DNA from: Prosapia bicincta
Taxonomy: Eukaryota; Arthropoda; Insecta; Hemiptera; Cercopidae
Reading direction: 5' to 3'
Length of the DNA: 64,000 nucleotides
Assembly (NCBI GenBank): GCA_036971475.1
Contig: JBAIZL010000005.1
Span: 60,396,155-60,460,154 of the forward strand
The translations under genes were made by a program, and so were the position numbers. The number at the start of each line of letters is the position of its first letter. Positions within the stretch are counted from its first letter, which is position 1. Below, piece after piece: positions 1 through 11,544 of the stretch. Under the pieces are notes generated by a model, which saw nothing but the letters and a program-made list of their open reading frames with translations, was not told where the DNA came from and made no database searches.

Positions 1-3000
1 TATTATACTGTATCTATAAAATAAGTGTATTGGAGAAATGATTGAATAGCCTATGTGTATATGATAATTTGTTAATCTACATGGCAAGGAGGTCCAACAT
101 CATGTAAAATCCCTTTATTTGTCAGATTAAGTATGTAAAATATGAGTCCAAGTATGAAATTTGGTGCCAATTTCAAAATTTTGCGACTTTAAGCTTATGA
201 TAAATTATGTTTTTGTTATTAGAAAATTTTTTTACATTTTAGTACCGGTAAGTAAATGTTATATATTTGGGTTCTTTTTTTTAAGTCAGTTGTTTTTTAA
301 AAAAAATGTTTATTGAAATGTCACCCTTAACAAACACTATGAACCATTTACATACAACACGTTTCAGTACCTTACTATTACTTCCATTCTAAATAATGGC
401 CCTTTCATTATTTTGGCCCTTTCAAAATTTTTTTTTGGTATGGAGTGTTAGATACCAACCACACACCTATGGGGATTGTTTTTGTACCTTATTACTATAT
501 ACGTATATTTAAATACATCTCTAAAGTATCCAGTTAGGATACTGTTGGTTTTAATTTTACACTACATTACCTAATTAGATGTCTGCTTCCGCAGAGTTAT
601 ACCTTCAGTCAGGTGACTTCACTTGATCCCTTTTCTTGCCTTACAAGAGTACATTTGTTTGGTTAAATGTATGAAATTACAACCAAATCAATCCTGACTG
701 GATACTTCATACGTATATTTCAATATAGGTAAAAAAAATTAACTTTCCGTGACAATAACAAAATAATGATTTTATACACATTACAGGAAATCGTGCAATC
801 TGCATACTAACCTAATGTTTTACACTCGTCTAATGTCTAGCGTAGTACAGTGCGCCGTTGCTCTGAGTACCCAAAAAGGTAGTCTCAACTAAAATGCAAT
901 AACAAATAACCTTCCGAGTCAATAAAAGAAAGTAATTATGAGTATAGCTTCAGGACATGTTTAGGATTGGTTTTATGCATGTCTAAATGGGTCCCTTAAG
1001 TATGTAATAACAAGAAAAAGTTTATTAACAGTAACACTGAACTCTGAAACTGATTACCATAGATTATTGTTTTCAGTTTTTTGTATCTAAACCTATCTTA
1101 CTCAGATACTCTGTTTTCGTTATAATATAATAATAAATTTCATGCTAACAACACATTAAAAATAAATTTGCAACTATTCTTAAGTAACTTTGTTTTAGAT
1201 TGGTTTAAGTTAATATACAATACTAGGCTAATGGCTATGCAAACTTAGTGTTTATTATTTTCAATAAAATATTGTCCAGTGTGTAGAGAAGCAAATACAT
1301 GAAACAATGCAATTCTATTATTAGTTTTAATTATAAATTTATGTTGTTACTTATTATATTAATATAATTTCTAGGGTTTGAATTATTAGTTTTCTTTCTC
1401 AAAATCATCTAATAGTACAAGAGTTTATAGTAAACATTTTTTATAATTGAAACAGTTATGTTTTTTTATACTTTAAAAGTTTTAAAGAAACTTACCTGAT
1501 GGAAAACAAGACGTTTTAATAACTGAAAGTGACAGTTTGCAAATATAATATTTAATTAAGTGTTGTAATAAGTAAATTATATTTTTAGTTATAAAACATT
1601 TGATTCATATATTTTGAAAAAAATAATTGTTAAAAATTGAAAATGGGTTACAATTAAATTACCGAGGAAATGCTTTTATACTTATTAATTAATTAGAAAC
1701 AATAAAATGTATTAAATTTGGAAGGTCTAACTATTTTTTTGAAGCGCTCACATCTTAAAGTCATGTCAATGTGTATTTGGTTTTTTATATATAATATAAT
1801 AAGCAATTAATTAAATTAACAACGTTTTTCATTATTTTAAACTAGAACTCAATACTCCTTATGAATAGTTGTGAACTATAAGTAGCTTGAAAATTAATCT
1901 GAAGACAGATGATGTTATTTAATTAAGTAACGTAATTTAGGAAACCAAATCATATATCTACGATTTGTGAATATTTAGTTACTAACATTTCCTCCTGTAT
2001 TCTTTAGATTTCAGGAACATGATTTGACATTAATTTAGTTAGTGTTTACATATTTGTATACAAAATGGGTTTACACATTTTTCAAATGGTTTATGAATCC
2101 ATACTGATACTGGTTCTATCAATTTTTCAAAGTTCTTTTTACACTATTGCCAAACGATTTTTAATTGGTCTTAAATCTTGGGAATTAACTAGCCACTACA
2201 CTGCTTGAAAATAGAAATAAGTTTTTTACTTTCTTGTCAGTATAATATAGTGCTAAAGCAGTTGGTACACCTTATCCACCACGTGGGAATTTGTTTTGAA
2301 GTTGTTGCAGAACTTTTATCTTGAGAATTTTGCGGTACCTTTCGCTTTTTACCATACTGTTTACTGACACTAATAGACAAAGACCTTCAGATGAAAATCA
2401 AAACTGAAACTATTGAATGTTTATGAGGTGGTGGTTTTTTCTCTGTTACTATTTGAATGTAAGAAACTCTTTGTCCCTAAATACAAAATTTGATTCATTA
2501 AAAAATATTTTTACAATCTTCAACAGTTCAGTTAGCATATGCTTTTGTTCACAATAAGTTTTGTACATATTGCTGTTCTCAAAAGTAGTTTGTAGGTGTT
2601 CGATGAACTTTCCGTCCAGAATCAAGTTTTCAGTGTCTATCAGTTATTACTAAAAATTCATTGCACTAGGTGCTAACTCTTGATTTAAGTCCTTAATTTT
2701 TTATTCACTTTTTTCAGTAATAATATAATCCTGTGTTACAATGTTTTTTTTACTGATTTATTTTCCTTTGAGTTGAACATCCTCAAAGTTTTAAAAAAAG
2801 TATTTACAGCCCCCTATCTAATAGCACACTAATAAACTAATTTTATTGGCATTATACTTATATGCTGAAAAAAGAAGCAATTTTTGAATTTTTTTTGGAG
2901 TTGAATATATTTAATAGAGTCCAAAATGAAAATTAGATTTTTCAATGTAAAATGTAATAATTTTTTTTATACCATTATTTATATCACAAAATTGCTGTAA

Positions 3001-3680
3001 AAAGGCAAAGAACAACAACTTTGTGACACAAATACAGTTTATAGAATGGGTGTGGTTAGCATAAGCCACATCATGAAAATAAACGAAAACGTCGTGTTCA
3101 GAATAATTTGCATGCTACGATAATAATGGGAATTGAGTTTTACTTAATGACCATTATTAACATATTCTTAGTAGTTGATCTTTTGATTTTATGGTAACAG
3201 GAATTTATGATTTGTTGCCTGTTACGAATCTCGGTTTTATTTGAACCATTTCCTCAACCAGTTTTCTCGCCATCAGTGTTGTTCAGCATCGATATAGAAG
3301 CTTTGTTATCAATAAATTGCTGGGATGACATTTCACACATTCCAGTTGTTAATAATTTTAATATTTTCCCTCACAATTTTACATACTTTACTTGCATTTT
3401 GTTTTGCAAGGCTTCAGTAGAGATAGCACACAAATTATAAGTAGTTCCTTCTTTGAAAGAGACTTCCTTCTCTTGAGACAGTTAGAATTACATTTTTATT
3501 TTTCAAAATTAGAGATATTTGTGTACTTGTGTGTTCATGATCGAGTTTGGTGGTCAATGACAACAGGTTGAATGACTTAATCGGCATATACAGTATATGA
3601 CCTTTAACACAACACGACATCACTTAATTCCATCACAACTTTTGTAAGTAAGCATCACAAGTGCAATAAGGGCCCATCCT
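1..3680. other. AT-rich stretch with no recognisable gene
   Basis: I see no protein family here. Short open frames at 3207-3440 (+) and 3435-3623 (-) have no recognisable domain. Parts of 283-2650 recur in diverged form at 24441-26015. Bases about 150-290 recur in inverted orientation at 23855-23970, which suggests a transposon end near 283-300. Confidence 0.6.
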
Positions 3681-3766
3681 TAAATTACGTAATGCTAAGA
3701 GGGGGGGGAGGGTTAAATCTGTTGTTACGGAAAGAGGAGGGATAGTACATCAGCGTTACGTAAATT
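3681..3766. repeat. Small hairpin/MITE-like element with TTACGTAA ends
   Basis: The left end TAAATTACGTAATGCT and the right end AGCGTTACGTAAATT are near-perfect inverted complements about 85 bp apart, and they enclose a G-rich run. A matching copy lies at 58044-58129. The shape resembles a short nonautonomous DNA transposon, but I see no clear target-site duplication and cannot name a family. Confidence 0.4.
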
Positions 3767-3770
3767 GAAG

Positions 3771-4870
3771 TTTCAGTTTTTACTATATTAAAATTTCTTT
3801 TTATTTAATAAATTCATAGCCCCATTTTAACTTCTGAGTAAGTAAAATGTACTTAATAATGAACACAAATAATATCTATTCACAAAAAAATGTATTTAAA
3901 GTACTCTAATAAAATTCCTAAAAGTGAAGACAGAAGTACACCGAAACTTTGTCATGACTGAGTTCCCTGGGACGAACATGACATGAAACTGGATTGTTTT
4001 ATGTTGTTTATTGTAAATTGTTGTTTATGTTTATGTTGTAAATATTTGAAATTTGTAGTATTTGTAATAAATGTGGCGAGTTCTATTTTAAAATTAGGGT
4101 TAATATGTATAAATATCTCTCTGAAGCTCGCATCACCAGAATATACTTTAGACAATGTTACAAATGGGTTGATCACTCTGTATTGAAATCAATTCTGTCG
4201 ACTTATACATAACCTCAAGTTTATTTTGATTTTATAATATGTTTGTTTTCAAGTAAATGTTACCCCATAATCTGATGAATTTTAGAACAAGTCCAGTGAG
4301 TGTAGGATGTAGTTAAAGGGTTTTGTGAACAGAACTTGTTATAAAAGAAGTACTTGGTGTTTATGTTTTCAGTTTTGAAGGTAGTGTAATACAAGATAAA
4401 AGTTTGTCTATTTGTAATTATTGGCATAATTATATTTATAATTATAAGTATAAAAGTAAAAAAATTATTCAATGTAAGCCTATTTGTTTTTGTAGATAAA
4501 AATATAATATTAATTACATATTTAAGCGATAATAAATAGATAATAGTTGCTTTTCGAAAGGCTATAAAGTTGAATTGATTATAATGTACAGTATAGTACT
4601 CAGTGCTCTGTGAGTGTAAATATAAGAATAAAATACATAAAGTAATATTTTACTTTTCCAAAGTTTTACAGGAGTTGTTTGAATTGAGATATATCTCAAT
4701 AGATAGATATATCTATCATTTCTAGGCCGTGTTTAGAATGAGATGTGTGTAATTGTTCAATGGAATATTTTCTGTTTTGGGAGTGGAATAATGTCTGTAT
4801 TTGTTTCATCGTTGTGAGTAATGTTTTTCATATGTGTAGCCGATAGCCCAATGTCCATGGTAGATGATGG
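3771..4870 (+). repeat. Zinc-finger gene 3' flank, orphan copy
   Basis: From about 3771 the sequence aligns with the DNA that follows the two zinc-finger genes (14750-15170 and 34800-35990). An example is the shared stretch after TTTCAG with TTTATTTAATAAATT. It therefore looks like the 3' flank of a zinc-finger gene that is no longer present upstream, or that lies outside the window. No coding sequence is supported. Confidence 0.55.
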
Positions 4871-4894
4871 ATGCAAGAGTCCCCACATATATCC

Positions 4895-5165
4895 ATATGT
4901 CCCGTACCCATTCTGGAGAAAAACCTTACAAGTGTTCACAGTGCATTTATTCAGTTTTTGTAAAACTCAAATTAAAATACAGTACTTATGCATACTAATT
5001 CTGAATAAAAACCTACTAATTTTTCACAGTGCGATTATTCAGCTTCTGAGAAAGGAAATCTTATATAGCATATAAATACCCACTCTGGAGAAAAACCATA
5101 CAAATGTTTACAATTTGATTATCCAGCTTCTGAAAAAGGAAGTCTTATATAATATATGATTACAC
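4895..5165 (+). pseudogene. C2H2 zinc-finger remnant
   Basis: On the plus strand, pieces such as YPFWRK (frame-shifted), SGEKPYKC-type linkers and CDYSAS fragments match the 84-bp finger units of the genes at 11.5 and 29.1 kb. A TAA follows the sequence encoding NSE near 5005, as in the stop-containing unit of the large arrays. Frames are broken by stops and shifts, so no functional finger remains. The array grades directly into the satellite that follows. The matching copy is at 59262-59515. Confidence 0.7.
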
Positions 5166-6009
5166 ATTCTGTAGATAACCTGTACAAATGTTCACAGTAT
5201 GATTATTCAGCTTCTGGAAAAGGATGTTCTGAAAAAGGAAGTCTTATATAATATATGATTACACATTCTGTAGATAACCTGTACAAATGTTCACAGTATG
5301 ATTATTCAGCTTCTGGAAAAGGAAGTTCTGAAAAAGGAAGTCTTATATAATATATGATTACACATTCTGTAGATAACGTGTACAAATGTTCACAGTATGA
5401 TTATTCAGCTTCTGGAAAAGGAAGTTCTGAAAAAGGAAGTCTTATATAATATATGATTACACATTCTGTAGATAACCTGTACAAATGTTCACAGTATGAT
5501 TATTCAGCTTCTGGAAAAGGAAGTTCTGAAAAAGGAAGTCTTATATAATATATGATTACACATTCTGTAGATAACCTGTACAAATGTTCACAGTATGATT
5601 ATTCAGCTTCTGGAAAAGGAAGTTCTGAAAAAGGAAGTCTTATATAATATATGATTACACATTCTGTAGATAACCTGTACAAATGTTCACAGTATGATTA
5701 TTCAGCTTCTGGAAAAGGAAGTTCTGAAAAAGGAAGTCTTATATAATATATGATTACACATTCTGTAGATAACCTGTACAAATGTTCACAGTATGATTAT
5801 TCAGCTTCTGGAAAAGGAAGTTCTGAAAAAGGAAGTCTTATATAATATATGATTACACATTCTGTAGATAACCTGTACAAATGTTCACAGTATGATTATT
5901 CAGCTTCTGGAAAAGGAAGTTCTGAAAAAGGAAGTCTTATATAATATATGATTACACATTCTGTAGATAACCTGGACAAATGTTCACTGTATGATTATTC
6001 AGCTTCTGG
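5166..6009 (+). repeat. Finger-derived satellite, 99-bp period, about 9 copies
   Basis: The marker GATAAC occurs at 5173, 5273, 5372, 5471, 5570, 5669, 5768, 5867 and 5966, a 99-100 bp period. Each unit still reads as a broken finger (TGTTCACAGTATGATTATTC). The second Cys is changed to Tyr, and there is an in-frame TAA after AGTCTTATA. The extra 15 bp over the normal 84-bp finger is a local duplication around GGAAGTTCTGAAAAA. Units are almost identical, which indicates recent homogenisation. The matching array at 59516-60045 has about six units, some of 84 bp. Confidence 0.9.
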
Positions 6010-6039
6010 CATAGAACTGTGTCTGATTAGCGACTTGTA

Positions 6040-6543
6040 CTATAAATGATGAATGTGGAATAAGGACCTGGTAATGTTACAAAAGACAGCGATAGTCTTT
6101 ATACAGATGAGGACAATTCTAGTAATGGCACGGACAATCAGGAACATGAACTCGAGGATGAGGAGTACAACCATGACTTTGACGAGAATCCTCTTGTTTG
6201 GATGGCTCATTGTTAGTTGAATGCTAACTGTAAATGCTCATTATTTTTTCAATGAAGTGTACATTGTAAATAAACGCAATAAATGAACCTGTATGACTTC
6301 ACGAATTTAATAGTGAATGATCTTATTCCTGAGCTGCCACCTACACCTCGACTTTTGCCATGCTCTCCAAGATCCTTTCAAGAATCGCTAAAAAAAGAGC
6401 AATTCAAACAGGATACCGCAAACAAAATGTCGCCAGTGTGGAAAGCATTTAAAGAATACATACATAACATATGAGTGTCTTGCTTGTCCCGAAAAGCCAG
6501 GACTTTGTGCAATTAGTTGTTTTGATACACAGCACCAGCAATA
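6040..6543 (+). pseudogene. piggyBac-like transposase relic, N-terminal plus C-terminal parts
   Basis: The 5' part (about 6050-6215) encodes a Ser/Asp/Glu-rich segment (DSDSLYTDEDNSS, then EHELEDEEY) like the acidic N-terminus of piggyBac transposases. The 3' part (6283-6543) begins MNLYDFTNLIVNDL and ends with a Cys-rich C-terminal domain ending CFDTQHQQ. The catalytic core is absent, so this is an internally deleted copy. A one-base change in the A-run near 6392 shifts the frame here, while the copy at 60319-60567 keeps the frame through the Cys-rich domain. The N-terminal half contains the site matching the BEL target (GTGGA at 6055-6059). The N-terminal assignment is less certain than the C-terminal one. 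Confidence 0.6.
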
Positions 6544-6544
6544 A

Positions 6545-7721
6545 AACAATTTACATTGATGTTATAAATATTTTTTTGTAGATATGTTTTATAAATATTT
6601 TCACATTTATCTTTTACAATAATTAGAAATTTATCACTGTTCATTATTCCAAACAGAAGGTGGACAATTTTGTATTGTGTGACTAGTATGCTTAGCTGTT
6701 CTGGAACAACCAGTACAAAATCTCTTGAAAGTCATAATTTTTATATAATAATCAACAAAATATATAATATATAGTGGAAACAGTTCCTAATATTTCATTT
6801 GTTGTGAAAAACGAAAACTTTCAAATTATAATTTCGACGGATTGGCACAGAGCGCGGGTGTTTTTCCACATATCGAAAATTTTGAAAAGTAATCATGAAA
6901 AGGACATCACTCATCATATATTAAGATATGTTTCTGTACAATAATATTTTTTGTGCGTAACATAGTATTTTTCTGCAGTGAACGTGTTAAAACAATACTT
7001 TTTATATATGTTTCAAACAACAAAATGAAGTTTTAAAAAATATATTCCTTAACGTAATACATGTTCATACAAATTTTAATCGAACATACTATATGCTAAG
7101 TAGTATGCTGAGAAATATCAGAAAATAGTGTTTTTTTTTGCCAAGTTAATAAATAAGTAATTATTTAAACACTCCTCAATACTGTATGAACAACCCAAAA
7201 ATTACAATTTATAACTATTAAACTTTGAAATAGTTTATTTTATTAGTAATAAAATATTACCATTTTTTGTGAGTAAGCCACTTGTGTTTCTTGAATAATT
7301 GCGTTACTCAGTCCAGTAGACTTAGTTTTACAAATGTATTTCAAAAATATAATTACATCCACAAAGTAAAGAATATTTTGCTATAAATAAATGAAAATAA
7401 AAGATCAATACAAATCTTTATTTTTAGCAATAGTACTTTAACCCATTTCAGCCCAAATTATTTTGTTTTGAATTTTTTTATACCCATTTAAAATTTAGCC
7501 TCTTACTCTCCGAGTAAATACTAAAGAATGTTTATTATACACTTCAAGTATTTATAATCCTAATTACGACAGTGAGCACAGTTGAGGTGGGCTGTTATAT
7601 TACACTACAAAAATAATCTAAAGATGGTAATAACAAATAACAACACGAACCACTTCAATATACTATATTTAATTGTACAAAGATATAATACAGCTAATGG
7701 AGCACTGTTTGTAAGGTCTAT
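6545..7721. other. AT-rich stretch with no recognisable gene
   Basis: I find no domain, RNA gene or structured repeat here. The sequence is duplicated at about 60590-61756. Confidence 0.6.
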
Positions 7722-8470
7722 TTAATGAGAATGAAATGTGTGAATCCTGACCTGACATACTTTACATTTCTTCCTTGTAGCTTTTCCGCATTGTGCACAG
7801 CGCACCTGTTTTCTCACTGTTTGCAAGAAGTGTCCTGTACCACTGTAGCGAACTTCTTGCAGGACCCTGCTTGATATTTTTGTAATGGGTCTACCTCCAG
7901 AAGGACTGGAAACTCTGTATGTTGCTAAATAGCCATTTACAACATACCTAATGAAAACAAGAAAGTCCAGATTTTCTGCACGACATTTTGGATTCAAGCA
8001 GAATAGCAACAACGCATTGTTCATTGAAACATTTAACAAATAGAACACCATAGGCCAATACCACTTCTTGTTTTGTATGTTTATTCTGTACGATGCTATG
8101 TGTTTGTCATTACAGTCGACTCCTTCCATGTTATGTATTATACAAAACTACACATGGAGGTTGGTCCAGAGTAATATGCTTTTTCTGAGCTTTTGACCAA
8201 CCTTTAGCTTTTCTTGTTGGAGCTACGCCAGCCGATGTTGATGCCGTCGTAAACACGTTATTGTCGTGATATTAAACAAGTGTAATCCCAGTATCTACAT
8301 CTGTCTCTTGATGGTATGTACCAACCATCGTTGTAAATCAATTACAACAGAGCCTTCCAGCCCAAGCTGAGGGATCATTGTTGTACTGCCCTTTCCTTGG
8401 TACGGTATACCCTGAACAATGTACCCAAGTCTTGTGGCAAGAATCCAAATCTTGTATCCGAAGCGAATTG
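7722..8470 (-). pseudogene. piggyBac-like transposase, C-terminal fragment
   Basis: The frame at 8129-7722 encodes 135 residues. It begins MEGVDCNDKHIASYRI, the piggyBac GVD..D segment, followed by KKWYWPMVFYLL. It ends with a Cys-rich module (RCAQCGKATRKKCKVC) typical of the family's C-terminus. Upstream on the same strand lie RKAKGWSKAQKKHITLDQP and then GYKIWILATRLG, both family-like, with frame breaks. A segment of about 165 bp that includes the catalytic DNFF motif, present at 62347-62512, is replaced here by a short unrelated filler near 8327-8341. The N-terminal half is missing, so the copy cannot be active. Confidence 0.85.
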
Positions 8471-8474
8471 TAAT

Positions 8475-9455
8475 TATTTATTGTTGTTGTATCATGTCTC
8501 TTTGTTATTTATTATTTTAGTAATTTAAATGTTAGTTTTTAGACATTACTCTTAATATGCAATGAAGACCAAAATCGGGTTTTTATGTTTCCATCTCATA
8601 TTTATATATTTTTTTTCAAAAACCTGTCTTCAATTTGATGGTTTAATACATTCACTGCTATAGACAAACCTCTAACTGTCATTAGAACTTTAAAAGTAGT
8701 AAAAATGGTGTCTGAGATGATATTTCAGGATGTGTGGGGTAAGGACAATGTGCAATTTTTAATTAACACCCGCCAACAAAAGATTGTCTAAAAAATCATA
8801 CTTTGAAGTAAGGTTGAAAAAGTACTATAAAATGAAAAATAAAAGTATTAAATTATATTTAGAATTCTAGAATATTTACAACCTAGGCACAATAAATATT
8901 ATTGAACAATGAGAAATTAAGAAAAGCTTGTTTTTGTCACTTGTAATTGATTAAAATAGTCTCTTTTAGGCAGTAAATAGAATTCGCTTCAAAACAGTAG
9001 TATTGCAACACCAAACCAGGTCTTATTCACCTTTGTATTAATTTGCTCTACTACCTTGGCCTAAATATTTTATTAATGATAAGTTATCATTTGCCATGCC
9101 AAAATCATTATCACTAACATGTGCAACAAACATAACTATCTCAAATCTAACTATATTCAAATAAAGCATTAAACCTAACATGCAAATAATAAAAAAAAGA
9201 ACTTGTTTATATGACTTAATAAATTACAATTCCCCCATAAGGGAAAAATGGAGCACAATCAAAACCTGATGGGTAATATGGCTTCATCAATTTAAGCATA
9301 ACACATGAACAACGTGTATACTTTAGACAGTTGCTGAGCGCTTTTTTAGGTACATTTACTTGCCCCTTTACTGATAAATTCATGGTTTCATTGCTTAGTC
9401 ATTGCTAAAAGTTTTGTTACTGTAGTGTACACAAATCAGTTTCCTACATTGCTTA
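8475..9455. other. AT-rich stretch with no recognisable gene
   Basis: No coding sequence was recognised. The first 350 bases recur in diverged form at about 27470-27830 in block B, and the whole stretch recurs at 62651-63653 in block C. Confidence 0.6.
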
Positions 9456-9637
9456 TGCTCTAGACATCTGTGTTTGACGACGTTTGTTATGGCTAACAGT
9501 ACACACTATTTGCCACTATTTGTTAGGAATACAATGTGGTTGAATATGCTCTAGACATCTGTGTTTGACGACGTTTGTTATGGCTAACAGTACACACTAT
9601 TTGCCACTATTTGTTAGGAATACAATGTGGTTGAATA
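9456..9637. repeat. 91-bp tandem duplication
   Basis: The unit beginning TGCTCTAGACATCTGTG occurs at 9456 and again at 9547 with no visible difference. Block C has a single copy near 63646, so the duplication arose after the A/C split or was lost in C. Confidence 0.9.
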
Positions 9638-9904
9638 TTAATCATAAATACTCAAAACGCTCTTAACCACAATATTTTTTTAATTTTACCCTTATGTACA
9701 TTTCAGTTACTAAGTAACCATCCTCAGAGAGATAACATTCAAAAACTGAATAATTTTACAAAAATACCTTATTTATAATCTAGAAAACTACTTACCCCCA
9801 TCGCTGCACACCGATTGCTGCAGCCAAACCTCTTAACAAAGGCGCAGCCACACCCACTGAGTGAAAGCAAGAGATCCCATGTCAGCTTACTAATAATATA
9901 ATGA

Positions 9905-11390
9905 ATTCTAAATAAAAAGATTTAAAAATAACCAACTTAAAATTATTTATATAAATCATAATCTACTTAACAAGTGAATACGAAATTGAATGAGGAATAA
10001 GACCTCTGTTAGAATTTAATAAAATATCACGGTCATGTTTACTAATATATAAACTTTCGAAAGTATCAACAAATTTATTGGTCCTAACATCCTTAAACAA
10101 CTTGACATTATTAATATCTAGATTGTGATTGGTCTCTTAATTTTGGGAGCAATACTTGACTTATCACATCTTTGGTATTTAATATCCCTAATCTGTTCTT
10201 TAAATCTAGGTATAACTTTTCGTTTTATTCTTCCAATATGCATTACATCATAATATTAAAGAAATAATTTATTTTTTAAACTATTTGTGTCGTAACCCAA
10301 CTTTATATCTGGATAAATGTTTTGAGATATTTCATATTGGGGACAAATTATAAACATATATAATATAAACTGTCAACAAGTAGTGAACCCCAACTGATAT
10401 TTTTTTAAACTGTCAAGAAGAAGTAATATACCTCAACTGTTTTCTTTTACTTTGATACCCTGTATAATGAATACTTGTCCGTACAATGTCAATTTTTTAA
10501 AGAGAAAACCTACACAACATTTGGTCATTAAGTGACACAGGCCAAGTGACGAATTGTATATTAAGTTTCACTGCTCTGACCTACTGATTATGTTTAGATA
10601 AGTTAAGATAACATTTACATCAAAACTGGAAATGATTTCTAAAATATAAAACTGTTCATAAATTAAGCACTTTAAGAATTAAAAAAAAAATAATAAAAAA
10701 CAATGAATATCTCCATATGGTGAACTGAACCTTATCCTATGAAATGATAAGATGAAGTGCAAAGATAGGATATTACCAGGTTTGGTCTTATTATAGTGGT
10801 GTCACTAAATCAAATTTTTATTATTTAATGGGCCTCCTTGGTGGTTTTAGTGTCATCTAGTATATTAACCTGTTTTAAAATGCATGAAATTTGAATAAAT
10901 GGACTGCAAAATGAAGCTGAGTTAATTTTTTCAACAAGCATTTAATAATTTTACAATGGTTTTATTGTCTAAGAAACTTTGTTATGATTAAGTTTTGTAT
11001 CTAAAATATTTAAACGATTTCAAATTATTATTTAATCATTATTATTTAATACTAAAAATGAATATTTTTGTAATGTCTCTTATCTGTAACAAATAGGGAA
11101 TGAGAAACAATAATCATGCAACGTTTTTGTATCAGTAATTTCTTGGTATTAGAGGCAACATTTAAATACTACAGTGATTAAAAAAATTGTTTAAAACCAT
11201 TCTAGTATATATGTAGGCAAGGAGAATGTCAACTTAAAGTATGTACATAAATATATAAATATTCATTCTCAATGTGTTGCCTATGAATCTGACTTTAATA
11301 ATGGAATGTGTTTTGTTAAGGCGTAATTAGTTATAATCAAATTTTAAAATAAATGGTGAAAAGTTTAAAATGAAAAAATTATTATATTTT
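9905..11390. other. Upstream region of zinc-finger gene A
   Basis: No exon is recognisable. From about 10290 the sequence aligns with 27880-29050 in block B, so this is the shared upstream or intron region of the two zinc-finger genes. A polypyrimidine stretch ending TTTTCAG at 11393 resembles a splice acceptor just before the finger exon. Confidence 0.5.
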
Positions 11391-11544
11391 CAGATAGCCT
11401 GTGGAAATGGTTAACTGAAATTGGAATAAGAAGATTTAAAAAGAATCTATTAGAACTCAAAATCATCCAGCAATGTATTACAACACCAGTAACCAGAATG
11501 CAGATACAATATGCAACTACAGAGCATCAGCAATGTCATAGCTC

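Larger units (their letters stand above)
1..9904. repeat. Segmental duplication, block A (pairs with 54368-64000)
   Basis: This stretch aligns in direct orientation, end to end, with 54368-64000; the first bases match at 54368 and the last at the window end. Sampled lines differ by only a few bases per hundred or less. The main length differences are the satellite at 5.2-6.0 kb (longer here), a 91-bp tandem duplication at 9456-9637 found only here, and a deletion of about 165 bp in the piggyBac relic near 8.33 kb. The near identity implies a recent duplication or gene conversion. Collapsed or duplicated assembly is possible, but the many scattered differences argue for two real copies. Confidence 0.93.

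Noticed and set aside
3207..3623. Two overlapping open frames (3207-3440 plus, 3435-3623 minus) and their copies near 57.5-58.0 kb
   Set aside because: No domain is recognisable, composition follows the AT-rich background, and their presence in both blocks is explained by the segmental duplication.
3952..4472. Short open frames on both strands, repeated at 58325-58845
   Set aside because: They overlap each other on opposite strands in low-complexity AT-rich DNA and show no known domain; the conservation is duplication, not selection.
5166..6009. Regular 99-bp repeat as a possible CRISPR array
   Set aside because: There are no unique spacers between repeats. The units are head-to-tail and derive from zinc-finger coding sequence in eukaryotic DNA.
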